The notes under the pieces: generated by a model | The model's database searches: none | The model's input: only the letters and a program-made list of their open reading frames with translations | What the model was told of the DNA's origin: nothing | Assembly (NCBI GenBank): GCA_005784505.1 | Contig: VCAZ01000005.1 | Span: 1,378,001-1,442,000, forward strand | Origin: Bagarius yarrelli | Lineage: Eukaryota; Chordata; Actinopteri; Siluriformes; Sisoridae | Direction of reading: 5' to 3' | DNA: 64,000 bases | Translations under genes and position numbers: made by a program | In this document: one piece after another, positions 23,046 through 36,850 of the stretch | How positions within the stretch are numbered: position 1 is the stretch's first letter | Layout of the letters: each line of letters starts with the position of its first letter

Positions 23046-26000
23046 TACACTCTACTGGAAAGTGCTTTAGTGGACATACACAGACTATATTATAGGGACA
23101 CAAGTTTTTGAACACCTGAAATCACACCATATACATATGTGTATTTCCTACATCCTATTTCAGATGTAGCTTTACTCTCACTCCTATAATAACCTCCACA
23201 CTGTGGCATGTGACTTTTTTTTGTAATTTAGCCACAAAATGATTGATAAATTTAGGTGCTTAAGTTGGCTGATTAGGTCTGGGGTACTTCCAGTTCACCA
23301 AACTTATTTAGTGAGTTAAAGCCGAGTGTGTAAATCACTTAAGTTCTTCCACAACAATAATAACACACTATGCCTGTACACAGCTCAGGGGCTTTATACA
23401 CCGGGGCATTGTCATATTTGAACAGTGTTTGAGTACAATCAGTGCCAGTGAGGGGAATAATGTAATGCTCAAACAGATAAAAGAATTCAAGACGCTTGCG
23501 CTTCGAACCTTGTGACAAGAGAACACACTTTTATTGGGGTGCTGATAAGGTGCTCACAAACCTCCACAGATTTTATTTAGACATGTAAACAATATAAAAG
23601 CTTTGAAAACGAGGTTTTAGAATAGTGAAGCAAACAAACTGGTTAGTAAACGTGTCACTCGAGTCGGTTTTCACCTTTAAATCTGCTCACTATACTGAAA
23701 CGATAATAACCGCATGGAATAATGCGAAAGAGAGATGACTCTCGCACACAATCGAATAAATTCATTGGTTGTACCCAACAATAGGTTAAATAATTTCCCT
23801 AAATTCAAAATAAACACTGATAATACACATGGATGTGTGTGTGTTGTTTAATTCTACAGCTTGCTCAGTTGTGGAGTGTGGAAAAATTATAGAGACGCCA
23901 GAGACTCGGTGAGAGTCCATGACGTCACATGATTTTCTCCCAGGGGCATTCATGTGTGCGCAGATCCGAACCAGAGCGATCAATTCTAAGGTAATGAGAT
24001 TCAATGCTTTTTTTAACCACTGCAGCTGAGGATATATTTGTAAGCAAACAATTCATGGGGTGCAGTGTTGCAGAAGCGGAATACATAAGGGACAAAAACA
24101 AACACTTGGGAATTGCAGGACAGAAAATTCTTTTTTTCATTTATATTCGGTATTTTAGAATCAGTTTACCGCTGTGCCACTGGATTTTAAAAGGACAAAG
24201 GACGATTAAAAATAGTTACATGGCAAGAGGTTTAATTATCTCATGCAGTTAAAAAAATTAATAGTTATATTTTAATGATCGTTAATTATATGTAAGCCGC
24301 CGTGTCTTATGTACGGCTAGGATTTTTATATCCACAAACTCAATCAATAGGTGTATCAGTCTTATTTCAATAATGCTATAACTACATGACAGGCAAATAA
24401 AAACTGTTGGAGTTCTTTGTTTTATTGCAGCTATCATTAAAAAAAATAATAACTGTGGACATGATTTTATTATTGAGACATCAGCATCACAAAAACAATC
24501 CTTATCCTAATATCGGTTACTTAGATGGGAAAACAACATTACAAAAAATATATTATAATATAAAAGTTGTCAAGAAACGTAATAAAAAACGGTTTCTATT
24601 ATAATAACATTTTAACACATTCTGACAATTTCACCTTCTGCCAACGACAGATCTTTCCAAAATGTGTAAAAGAATACAAATGATTCTTATTTAAAAGAAA
24701 TCATTGTTTGCTATTTCGGCTTTAACCATCTCTATTTTCCAAAGCCTGTTCTAATGACTAAAGAAAAACTTTATGAATATAATGCACATTTATATGCATC
24801 ATACAAAAACATGAAAAAAGGAATGAACACCATTTTTTTTTTTTTATCACTCAGTCTTAATCAGTGTTAGTCTGAACCTCAGACCTCGTGCCCACGGACC
24901 ACTGGCTAAACGTCTAATGCATACGGCACACTTAGCTGAAAACTGTCCTCTGATTGGTTAAAGTGTACAGGATTTCTGGGAGGGTTGTGTGTCACGTTGT
25001 TTACGTTTAGCTGTAAGCTGTTGTTTTTATATCGGTGGCAATAAGTATTAATCAAGATGTAGTAAACACTGAATTCTTAATAGTGTTACTGGATCCACAC
25101 TGGTCTGTTGTTGTGGGGACACGCCCCCTTAACGCAATGCTGCACAAAAACCAAATGCCATTGCTTGCGTTACCTGTCAGTCACGCGTCCTATCAGTCAA
25201 GGGCGGGCCTTAAGACAAAAGGCGGCCAGGATATCCAGACCTTCTGCAGTCAGTCTAAAGGCTACACGACACTAAATCAGTGTAGCAGGGTTAAACCACT
25301 GTTAAAATTATTAAATAAAAAAAGACTATTAATTCTGTTGCTGAGGCTTGTAAGGGGGGGTATCTGGTGGGTTAATAATTTTTCAAGGCCCACGAATTGC
25401 CACTTTCAAATTCTGACAAAGCATGAAATTATCCAGACGCCATAGACGAAAACAGGCCACCCATTAAAAAAAGAAGTAATCCGAAGGTTTTAACAAGGAG
25501 AGTACATGAATGAGAGATAGAAAGAGAAAAAGAGAGAGAGAGAGAGAAGTGGCGAAAGTGTGTAATAACATTAGCAACGTTGAGTACAGAAAATGTAGAC
25601 AATGGATTTCCAGGCGATTCTACAGAAAAAAAGCACTTGATAAAAAAATAAATAATAATAATAATAATTATATCCACATGGTGGATTTATATTCTTCATT
25701 AGTCTACCATTGCTTTTTTTTAAACATTTGGTAGCTGGTGTAAGAGCGCTCTAGTCCAAACAAACAAAATCTGCAAAAACAAATCTCTTACTAACGCAAA
25801 TCATCTTCACCAATATTTGCAAAGTGTGATTTACATAGGACTATTATACGAATTAAGCTCTTTTTCCTCTTTTAATACCTTTCTTAATAAATACAGCAGT
25901 TGTCAAAGTTTATTGTATACACACACACACACGTTTATTGTGTAACCATTTTAATTGGGTCTAAAGGTAAGGACTCCTCATATGAGCTGAGAGAAACTGA

Positions 26001-26089
26001 CAGACTTGCAGAAAAAAAAACCCCTGATTACTATTAGAGTGCAAAACATTACATTAACTTGTGAAGTAAAAGACTGCTCTATTACAGAG

Positions 26090-26238
26090 AAGTGGTAGCA
26101 CAGTGGTTAAGGTTCTGGACTGCTAATTGGAAGATCAGCGTTCGATTTCCAGCACCACCAATTTGCCACTGCTGGGTGCATGAGCAAGGCCCTTAACCCC
26201 TGATTGCTCAGTTGTATAAAAGAGAAATGTAAGCAAAC
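26090..26238 (+). mobile_element. tRNA-derived SINE, 5' portion
   Basis: GAAGTGGTAGCACAGTGGTTAAGG, GCGTTCGATTTCCAGCACCACC, TGAGCAAGGCCCTTAACCCCTGATTGCTCAG. The V-type tail is cut short. Confidence 0.85.
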
Positions 26239-27590
26239 TCTAATGCTCGATTCCGAAATGACACACTGAGACAAAATCAAATCTTCCCTACAGGAACAGA
26301 CGGTGTGTGTAATAGACAGGCGATTACTATCTATTGTTCACAAAACCATCGAGTTAACTAAACGGACTGACATCTGCTCCTCCACCCAGAAAAACAAACA
26401 GCTTTTCCCGTCTGCGGCGGGAAGGTTTACAATCCAAACATGACAAGAAATAACACAGAAAAGCCAAGCAAGAGTGTTAACCAACAACAAAGAATTAATA
26501 TTTTTAAAATAAAAGCAACATACTTGAATTAGGTTATTATTAAAACACACACACAGGCACACAGCTGAAACTGTGCCACACCTCTCACTACATAATCTAA
26601 TTCACTGCTGCCCTCGAAGATCTGTGACAGATGGCGTCAGTCTCCTGTGATTAGTCTCGGAACAACCCTCTTGGGACTGAGACCGCTAAAGCTGTTAAGA
26701 CTAATGTGCACGGCTTCACGTCAGTTACACCTTCTGCATACACAGAACATGAGCAAACAGCTCCACTAGGTTGATGGATACAGTAGAACATGGCAGACAC
26801 TGTCACACCTCCTGTCCTCTGCAGGCATTCTGAGGTGTTGAGGAATCGCAGGCGCCGGGCTTAAAGGTCAGCGCAGCAGATTTCCAGCTTATTGCTAAGT
26901 GAGTGGCATGGAGCTGGTGGGAAGTAAAAATATTCTTAAGTGCCTACAGGAGCCACCAATATTAGCCACTTAAACGAGATGACTCCTGGCAAAACGTTGA
27001 CTTCCAGATCTCTGATTCACAGCCAGCAGGGGGAGAAAGGCTGTGCTTCTGAAACCCTGCAGTTTTACTAATGAGAGTTTAACTATGATCCAAACATCTA
27101 CACCGCATACTATTCTGAACATTAGTTACATCACAGCTTTCTAAAGGCTGATTTATTTGTGAATTCTCTATGGATGTAGTTTAATAACTAAAATATGGCT
27201 GTATAACATGTTTATAGACATTTTTTGGGGCTTTTTTTGCCTTTATTGATAGAAAAGAGAGATGAAATGGAGAAGGAGAGAGAAAGGTGGGCCCGGAAAG
27301 GACCCAAACCCTTAACCCATGCGTCGATCTAGTAGTGATACATATTTAATTTACATTGATGGTAATATTTAATTAAATTCCTCAGTGTGTGTCGACTTCC
27401 TTCTCCGCTCCTGCAGTTGTTGCTGATACATACGGACATTTTCTCAGAAGCAAACATGGCGGAAAAAATAAGGGTACCACCGATTTTGTATTTGTTGTAT
27501 TTTTAGCTATTTGATTTATTACTATTTTAAAAGTACTGCAATATGTTTTGCCACACTACATACTGTGATGCATTGTATCTTGATATGTAT

Positions 27591-27998
27591 TAGGGCTGCA
27601 CAATATTGGAAAATAAGTGGCGTTGCTATATTTAGTTTTTCTGCGATCATATATTGCAGTATGAGATATGAAATTTCACCAGATGACTTGAATCGCTCGA
27701 ATTGAAAAGAATTTATTATTTTGGAATGATTGAGGTGCATCTGCATAAAATATAATACACAAATTATAAGCATGGACGAAGACGTAACAATAGAACAAAG
27801 ACGTAAACTAAATGAACAGTGTTTTATGTTTTTCTGGAGATTCAGATACAGCAATGTAATAATCACATGTAAAATCACACTACGTAGACTTTAGCGTAAT
27901 CACACCATACTGACTTGCCATTGCACATCCTGTAATGTGACTATTACAGATGCATATACTGCGATGTCGATGCTGAAACGATACATTGTGCAGCCCTA
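27591..27998. mobile_element. hAT-type MITE with 8-bp target duplication
   Basis: Starts TAGGGCTGCACAAT and ends ATTGTGCAGCCCTA, perfect inverted termini of the type common in fish non-autonomous hAT elements. Flanks atatgtat (27583-27590) and atatgcat (27999-28006) form an 8-bp duplication with one mismatch. 408 bp, no transposase. Confidence 0.85.
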
Positions 27999-28516
27999 AT
28001 ATGCATTGTATCTTCAGACCCTTCCTGATTCAAGGTTAATAACAGTTATGGCAGTAATAACGTTCTCATTCGGATAATTCATTACAATTTAAACATTCGG
28101 GTGCAGCTCTACATCAGCAGATTAAATAAAAGTATAATTGTAAATAAACAGACATTTTATTTTTAAGGTGATGTTAAATGTTTTACTGTCGATTATTTCC
28201 GTTATCTTCACGTCCATGGCAAGGCGTGCACTGGGTCAAGCATACAAAATCCAACATCTCCGGCTTCAGCTTCAGCCTCTAGTCTTTAATTAACCCCAAA
28301 GTGGACATGTTACCCTGATGGCTTTAATGATTCAATGCAGAGGGTAATTTATGTGACAAGTAAATGCATGGTTGCCATCGACTGTCCCACCCACCAGCAG
28401 CACATATGCTCGGTGGAAACCTCTATGCACTCACTCTGACGTGCTGAAGCCTACATCCTGTAAACCTGAACACGAACAACCGAGTAACACGTTTTTTATA
28501 TCCAAAAGAGTGAATA

Positions 28517-28705
28517 AGGAATATGGTAACACAATGGTTAAGGTGTTGGACTGCTGATTGAAGGACTGGGGTTCAATTCTCAAGATGCTAATGCTGGGCC
28601 TCTGAGCAAGGCCCTTAACCCTGCTTAGTTGGATAAAAAAAACAAATGAGATTGATGTAAGTCTCGCTGGCATTGCTGTCCAAAAGCCAGAAATGTATAT
28701 GCAAA
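28517..28705 (+). mobile_element. tRNA-derived SINE
   Basis: AATATGGTAACACAATGGTTAAGG, GGGGTTCAATTC, CTGAGCAAGGCCCTTAACCC and a diverged tail. Directly precedes the TTAA hairpin element. Confidence 0.8.
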
Positions 28706-28716
28706 ACAAACTAAGG

Positions 28717-28848
28717 TTAAATTTATACTAACAAAAAAAAACACTTCTCAGGATGAAATCTTGATGAGATTTGCTAAATAAATCAAGATTTCATCCTGAA
28801 AAGGTTGACACTGAAATCAGAAAGTGTTTTTTATTGGTATAAATTTAA
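28717..28848. mobile_element. short palindromic MITE with TTAA ends
   Basis: 132 bp beginning TTAAATTTATAC and ending GTATAAATTTAA (perfect). Inside, 28749-28765 (caggatgaaatcttgat) and 28782-28798 are perfect 17-bp inverted arms with a 16-base loop. The TTAA at each edge would suit a piggyBac-type target. A partial copy of the inner arm follows at 28867-28895. Confidence 0.6.
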
Positions 28849-30062
28849 TATAAATATTTTAACGTCGAAATCTTGATGAGATTTGTTAAATAAACCAAAT
28901 TCTAGTTATACCACTATAATAAAAATTTATGTTTAGACACTAAGCTTAAAAACAAGTTCACTCACATTTTACTTTAATATCGATTTACCGTTCGACCATT
29001 CGAGCTTCTGTGGTCATCATGGTTGTGAAAACACACATCTGATAATGACGCAGAGGAAACCGATTAGCTGATGACGTAAAACTGGATAATTACAGATACG
29101 GATCGAGTGAGTGACCTCAGGGACAGGAAATTACTGTGACTGTTTATCATTATTAAATATTATTGAGTATTATTGAAAGGTGCGTGTTTTGCTACAGTGA
29201 TCTTTCAGTGGTTGGGATGAGGATTTTGTGCCTGTAGGTTGCCGGTATTCGAGAGAGGGATAATGGATGGATTAGGAATATTGACTTTACTTTTGACGTG
29301 TCTGTATGCATACAATTTTTCAAAAGTGCTTACAAAAATGATGAATTTTGTGTTCCCTTATCACAACTCTTTTTTTTTGTTGGTACAAGTAACAGTTGTG
29401 TTATTGTTAGGGCGACCGTACGTCCGTTTTTCCTGAACATGTTAGGAACCAGTCCAGTCCAAAATGTCTGGGATTTGGCTTTTGTTCTCTACAGTCATCG
29501 TTCATTGTGTGTGTTTTTGAATCGCTTCACCTTAGTCCCGCCCTTTCGCACGCTACCATGTCCGCAAACTGCATCTCAATCATTACGCTCTGCACCATGC
29601 CAAGAGACAGAGCAATGGCTATTTTGTGGACAGTGGGTGGCACATGGTTTCTGAACAACATCAAAAAATGCCCTACAAACACTAATGTAAATTCACAGTT
29701 GATTTCCTGTGACAGATTTGTGTGAAGCAGAATACATGACCTGCAAAGCGCAGTAGCAAATAAAGGTGCTAGTGACCTGGAAAGTTATTGCAGCTAAAGG
29801 ATAGAGGTCATCTGGAAAATTAACGGACTTTTTGAGACCATATAAAGACAGAAAGGTTTTTTGTGTGAAAAATGTGTCCTTTATTTTAAAAATTTAAATA
29901 TGATCACTTTAGCTATTGCTCAAGTTTAACCTTACTTAGAAATTGCTTTTGAGATGTCATCACATTCCTCTGAAGCTGAAAAAAAAATTGTTTTAAAAAC
30001 AAAACTGCAAAAATTTGATGTTCGATAAAACAATGTTGTTAAAATTTAGCAGCCATTTCCAC

Positions 30063-30950
30063 TTCTTAAAGGTGCAGTGGGACAAATGCTAACTGTAGCC
30101 TAATAGCACCGAAACTGTTCCTCCCACCCTCAGCCACGTCTTCTGAACAAATGAATGCACACAAACTAGACGACCAGAGACATTACTACAATAAATGTCA
30201 TTTACCTGTGAGAAAACTATAAAGTACAGTTAGTAACAGTACTAAAATACAAAACATAAAAATAATACCATATAACATGCTGATGTTGAGATACAACAAA
30301 CTACACAAGAAATGCACACCAAATTGGAATCACACACTATTCCCACTGGTCCAAAAGAAATACTGCAACCATGGCATCATTTTTCAGACCCTTTGACTCC
30401 TGTAGTCGACTCCAGCATTGAAACCCAACACTGATATTAAGTCTGGTTTTCGTTCTGTTTTTAACCGACCTTTTCCCCCCAGCAGTATGTAAATTTGCTG
30501 TTGGCAGGGTTGCCAGGTAGAACAGCAATCTCAATCTATTTCTGTATTTCGGTGTCATTTTTTACACCTGAGTTGGTTAAACAATTAGCCAATAAAATAT
30601 TTCAAAACCACCAAACTGATCTCATATATTGTATACCTGCCCAAGACAATTTTACCACACAAACAAATTTAAAACAATGCGACTTGGTGGAAGGTCCAAA
30701 TCTGGCAACCCTAGCTAATGTCTGTGCTAACAGAGTGCGTAGCAGTACGCAAATAAATAAATAAACTGACTGGTAGGCAGGAAAGCCTATCAAAATGTTC
30801 AGAACAAACACTTTGATCAGAAAATGTTTCCACAGTATATATATATAAATACATTTAGGGATGTTAATGAGTGACATTTAGATGCGAAGAGACTTTTAAC
30901 CAGCAGAACATAAACGTTTCTAAACCAAATCATCTACACTGCCTTTAATG
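30063..30950. repeat. dispersed repeat, copy B (with nested TIR element)
   Basis: Second copy of the repeat at 22.3-22.9 kb in the same orientation, with the same order of blocks and the same AGACTTTTAACCAGC tail. Longer because it carries the 207-bp TIR insertion at 30506-30712. Confidence 0.6.
30506..30712. mobile_element. small TIR element inside a dispersed repeat
   Basis: AGGGTTGCCAG at 30506-30516 is exactly inverted at 30702-30712 (CTGGCAACCCT). About 207 bp. It interrupts a segment that is otherwise similar to 22.3-22.9 kb, where the insertion is absent, which supports a discrete insertion. Confidence 0.6.
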
Positions 30951-33034
30951 TCCTTTTTGGATAATCAGGAACGTTGACTGACTGACATGTGGGTTAAAGA
31001 ACGGATTAGAATCGAATATTATTGATTCATGACTAAAATCCCCAAAAGTCCAAAGCATCACAATAGCCCAATCAATACATCATTAAACAAACTAAATTAG
31101 CAAAAAATTTAGCAAAATTTGATGCTTTATAACAGGACTTTTTATTGGGATTGAAGGAGAAGAGTTCCTGTGCGTACATCAGAGCTATGGGACAATAATC
31201 AGAAACCGTGGATTAAACATCTCTCGCTCTCTGTAAAGCAAGAATTTTTATAGAGACACAAGCGACATACAAGAATAAAGCCGAGACAGGAGCGTAACGA
31301 GACACAGCAGTAGAAATGCAGATCTGCTCATATCCGTTTATTCTTGTAGACAGCGGCGTATAAAAGCGCTAAATCCACAGCATCCACTTTCCCTGTCTCT
31401 TACACACCATTACACAAATGTGGAAGCAAAGCGAAAGGACCAAGGATATGACATCAAGCTGTGTGGGGTAGTCAATGTTCAGAATATACATTTAAATAAA
31501 ACAATAAATAAAATTACTCTGCAGGAAGGAGCTGGTGAGTCACGTGAAATAAATAAATAAATACATTAGAGATCTGCAAATCTGGATAAATCCATCTTAA
31601 ATAATCCGATCTTTACTCAAATTACTTGAGTCCTAAGTTATCTCGCTTTAGTTGTTATAAGTAGGCATCAGCTGATCCTCAGGACCTGTAGCGTGTAGTG
31701 AAGTCGGATTCGAGGGGGATTCGAGGGGGATCAGTGTGTGTGTGTGAGATTCAAGTCCAAGGATTCGGTGGATTCTAGGGATTTGGAGTCCCCACTTATG
31801 AGACAGCATGGCAAATACAGGCAGAATCCCTACTGACTCAAAAGACTTAAAGGACTCGTGAGACTCCGATCCATTCAATGCGAGTTTAATTTGTTCCGTA
31901 ACGGACCTCGTAACTCAAATTACTTGTATGTCAAATCAATTTTTACCATTGAAATTATTTAAAAATGCAATTTTTTTGGTACATATTTTTAAATAGGAAA
32001 AATAAATTTATAAATAATAAATATTGTATAAAAAAAAACAATACAATATTACATAAACAAAACAGTTTATTGTATATACTACAATAAACTGGTTTCATTA
32101 AGTATCATGTACAACAGAAGATCAGACGACTCCACTTGCTAAAGCACTTGCTAATGCGCATGTCTGACTAGCTATCGAGTGAGACATGGGATGCTGGGCG
32201 GATGTTACGCCGTTCACTGTGGCATTCGTTACGCGAACTAGCGGTGGGATATCTAAACTCATGTACAAATATTCTGTGTCAGGTTCCCCTTTGTTTATTC
32301 TGCTTTCGGCTCATAAAACATGCACTTTGGAAATTAACCCCAAGGCTTTGGGGTCACACTGAAAATAATTCAACTGATGAGAACTGAATTCAGCAACCAA
32401 ATGTTTTAGTCAGCGAAAGAGAGAGAGAGAGATCCAGTGGCTAAATAATCTTCTGAGGATGCTGTGAGGTTGACCTACATAGACATCCTAAACCTAAATG
32501 AGATAACTGTTGCTATGATGGTTTAGGATGACAGTTGCTCTGATAGCTTTAAGACTGCGTTTGCACATGTCTCCACCAGTAAACAGCTGAACGTACTAAT
32601 AAAATAGACGTTGTTTTTTTTAGTTTCACTATTGCTCTTTTAGACCGTATAATACATTGTTATGGCTGAACATTATTTATAATCACACTCTCTGACATTA
32701 CCCAGATGAGAATGGGTAACCTTTTAAATGTAGATCTTCTCAAGTGTTCCTCCTAATAGAGTCTCAGGAAGTATAATACCACCGTCACCTCTGGCTTGCT
32801 TGTAAATTAAAAATTCATAAACTGAATTATTATTTTTGTAAAGCTGCTTTGTGCCTGTCTCTATTTTTCAAGGTGATAAAACAAATAAAACTGATTTTTA
32901 AATGAACAGCGGGAACACTGAATAAACATCATGCATTAATGAATCTCATAAATCGTTAATCGTGTAGGAGGCATGCTTTCAAATAAAACAAACAGCTTGT
33001 AACCAATCGATAGGACACATTACTCAGGAGTCTC

Positions 33035-33067
<33 letters not shown>

Positions 33068-33721
33068 TTAAAAACTCATTACCGGCACACACACTTCAAA
33101 CCCTTTCCTTATCATCTAAGCTTGACACAGCGTCCAATTGCATTCGCAGCCCTTAGATTAATTCCTGCAGCAGCCTGTAAAAACCAAATAGCCATCCTTG
33201 CTGGATAGAATAACATACAACAGAAACAGATGGAAGCTACACTTTGCTTTAGCTTTAAAGAAAATGATCCCATGCAGTGTTACAATCAATGGCACTCAGA
33301 TACCACAGTCGCTGCTCTCGAAGTAGATTCAGGCTCTAATTTTTCTGCTCGCTAATAGCCTCCCTGCAGACCACTGAACTAAAAAGAATGATTACAAATC
33401 TACTTTCTGGATGTAACGACGAAGCTTTTTTTTCTCACAAGCTTTACCATCGCAGTGTTTAACTCCAGTTACTGTATAATAAAATTTTTTCATCTTACTG
33501 TGCAGCTGATTTCTTAAATCTGATTGGTTAGAAAGTAGATTTTCATAAACAAAATGTTTTAGACATCTTACAACGGGGCTGGAAACAAAATGGAACACAA
33601 GGTTAACTTGTATTCGAGGTTAAGGTTAAATTGCACGAAATTAAAAGTTGGCAAGAAAACTGATTACTTATTTTGTTTAAACAAAAAAACATAAATAACA
33701 ACCTAGAATTATTAATCGGAT

Positions 33722-34035
33722 GGGTAGCCGATTAGTGGTTAGCACTCAATTCCTGGGCAGGGGTCTTCCTGTGTGGAGTTTGCATGTTCTCCCCATGCTT
33801 GTGTGGGCTTACTCCGCATGCTCCGGTTTTCTCCACAGTCCAAAAACATATATGTTTGGTTGATTGGTGATACTAAACTGCCCATAGGAGTAAGTGTGTG
33901 TGTGTGTGTGTGGCCCTTTGATGGACTGGCGACCTGTCCAGGGTGTCCCCCTCCTGCCTTTCGCTCTTTCAGAGACGGCAGATCCCTGTGACCCCAAATT
34001 AGGGTATAAGCGGGTATAGAAGATGAATAAATGAA
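33722..34035 (+). repeat. dispersed fish repeat (LINE/SINE tail type)
   Basis: Contains GTGTGGAGTTTGCATGTTCTC, CTCCGGTTTTCTCCACAGTCC, ACTAAACTGCCCATAG and GGACTGGCGACCTGTCCAGGG, a consensus found in very many copies in teleost genomes. Ends GGTATAGAAGATGAATAAATGAAT. Non-coding; an internal TG run is present. Confidence 0.7.
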
Positions 34036-34937
34036 TATTAATAGGATTAAGGAAATATTATGTATTAAACCTTTATGATTTCCACTTCTGACCATTTTTA
34101 TTAAATTAGAGAGGGAAAAAATAGCGTGTGACTACTTGAAGATAAACGAGTGTTACTCAACAGTCATTGAAAATCCTGAAAATAATGTGATTTGCATTTG
34201 TATAAATTTAAAACGCTAAAACACCCTTTTATTTAAATTATATGTTTGTTTCAATGTCCCAAACAGAGAACTTTATGCAAATATGCAGAGCATTTTATGA
34301 AATTTGTACTTATCATAAAGACTGAAATATACACAAATGTAAGTTCAGCATATTTTTATTCTATTTTATTATTTATTTGTGTGTATATATATTTTTTTCT
34401 ATTACTATTCTATTCTTCTTTTATCACATTCTACTACATGTTGTACTGTGTATAATCATTAGAATTAGAACTTCTTATGTAATAAGTCCCGAAAGCACTG
34501 ATTCATGAACATACCACCTGACAAACAAAGCCCCTGTGGACCATATGACCTAATGTCAGTCACGGGGTCACGGTGCGTGACGTCCGCACTGGTTATTATA
34601 TCGTAAGAGGATTTACTTCAATCACAAACACAATCCCAATTCTTTTGTATTTACTCACAGAGATCAGTAAATGGGGGCTGGGTCATCTGTTCTACATGTG
34701 ATCTGATTGTGTGTCATGGAAACCTTATCTCATCGTGTATCCTATTTCGGGAAAATGAAGGTGAGGGAAAAGAAGCTGGTAATCAGGCTAGACCATCGAA
34801 TGAGGTATAACAGGACACACCGAGTTTAAACTTAATTGCCAAAGACTGGATATTCAAATCGATTATGCAAATAAATATTAATTGTTGAATTAATGATTAT
34901 ATAGATTATTAGAAGTTAATGATTAAAAAAGACTTTA

Positions 34938-35107
34938 TCTAGGTGTCGGCTTGCTGAATTAGAAGATTGTGGGTTTGATTCCAAGCCCCACCAAACTGCA
35001 CCAAAGGGCTTCTAAGGAAAGCTTTCAACCCCCAACTGTTCAGAGTAATAAAAAAAATAAGATATGCTAGTCGCTCTGGATAAGATCGTCTGCCGAGAGC
35101 CAGAAAA
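34938..35107 (+). mobile_element. degenerate SINE
   Basis: GTCGGCTTGCTGAATTAGAAG, GGGTTTGATTCCAAGCCCCACC, CAACCCCCAACTGTTCAG and CTAGTCGCTCTGGATAAGATCGTCTGCC. Confidence 0.75.
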
Positions 35108-35695
35108 CAGACAAAATATATTCCCTATGTCTCAGGGACAAACTTTTTTTTGGTTTGTGTTTGGTTAATCTATTTCTGATATGAAATGCAGCGGCAATGT
35201 TCAGGTAATAAACAAAACAATACAGGCAGAAACTTGTAGGAAAATAATTAATGACATTTACCTGCTTATGTAATTCTGAGTGCTTTATTCCTTTCACAGT
35301 GATTCAACAACAATTCATTTTGATTTATAGCTACTGTATTGTGTCCGATCCTGGCATAACACATAAAATCACATATTTCTTAACCACCTTTAATTAATTA
35401 GGCAAAAACACTGTCACCCCACCCGGAGTTTGCTTTATTAATAAAAAAACCCCACAAAAATACTTTCCCATGTCAGAAAACACTGAGCTAAACACAAGGT
35501 CTCCGTAAGGATTTCCATACAATACATAAATGCCACGATGGAAATAATTAAAACATTCGAAAGTGTGCATTAAAAATTCATTACATAATCAACCTTTTAC
35601 TGGTTTAGGACGATAATTAACGTCAGATCTTCACATCGATAAAAGAAGACCATATTGATTGTTTTTACAGAATGTGCATTAGGTTATATTCTTCT

Positions 35696-35698
<3 letters not shown>

Positions 35699-35730
<32 letters not shown>
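35699..35730. repeat. TG microsatellite ending in GC/CG
   Basis: (TG)n passes into gcgcgcacgtgt, an alternating purine-pyrimidine tract of Z-DNA-prone composition. Confidence 0.88.
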
Positions 35731-35735
<5 letters not shown>

Positions 35736-36772
35736 CGTGTAGCTAAAAATCTTTTTTTTAGCCTGTGACAAATTTCCATCTACACATAGCTTTAAAAAAT
35801 CTGCTGGGGGCCAGCAAAAGGTAGAATACCAACAAGAATAAAGAACATCTAGGCAATATTTTACATCACCACATTATTATAATAATTAATAAGGACGTAA
35901 AGGGGCGTGGCTATAAATTGACTGACAGAAGGACAATCCAATACAAACACACCTTCTGGAAAGGAAAGGTTTTTAAAAAACCTATATATTTTAGCTACAT
36001 AATACATTTAAGGATAATGACTTAAATGAATATATTTTTTTAATTTAATTACTTTAATTATTTGCACTAGCATTGTCATTTCCACCCGCTTGGTTCAGTA
36101 TGGGTGCTTTTTGCCTGCTGAATCATATTTGCCCTCCAGCAAGGAGATGATCTGCCGAGGACATTCGGGTGGTGTTTTTACACTAATGAAATAAAAAAAT
36201 ACGTGGCTGCATTTTAACAAACATATTTTATATGTAAAGTGCGATAATATTTCACACACAACCTCGGCTGTCTGACAGTTCATCAACTGACGCCGTGCTA
36301 ATAGAGAAGCAGCCAGCTAACGGCTAGTCCTACATCCTTCCTGAATGGCTTCATTTTTCTTCCTATATTGGTTATCTGTCTTTCGCGTTTTTTGCAACCC
36401 TATCGTGGGACAAATGGGTCAATTAATTAAATAAAAATAAAGTCTAATTAGCAGCACCTTGCTAGTTGGCTAATTAATCTTACCAGGAGCTCGGATCAAA
36501 TGGCAGTAGCGGTATTAGCATCAGTTACCATCCATCAGTACGTGTAACCACGCAGATGCTGTACGATTATTTACCAATGACACCCATCCGTATATATTTG
36601 CCTAAAAATATATATATTTAATAATATTTGCCAACTGTCATGTCGTCATATTGATATTATGATTTAAAATATATGCATGGAAATAAGGCACATTTATTAC
36701 TACTGCTGACCTCCAGCAATCCACGATCGCGCACCTGGCTGCTGATAATATTAGCAAAATGTCTGGTTTTAC

Positions 36773-36850
36773 CTCGGAAAAGACGCGGTGTTTATCCTGC
36801 TCACATTGTCGTCTGGTGCATGAAAATTGTGGAGTAAATATGTATATATA
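36773..36850 (-). promoter_or_regulatory. candidate non-coding leader exon for madd (option A)
   Basis: A good minus-strand donor, TTCCGAG|GTAAAA, ends at 36773, preceded by a locally CpG-containing segment (ACACCGCGTCTTTTCCGAG). A plus-strand TATA-like stretch lies immediately upstream. The 5' end is a guess. This could be the remote first exon of madd, whose coding exon 1 lies 18 kb downstream. Only the splice signal supports it. Confidence 0.25.
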
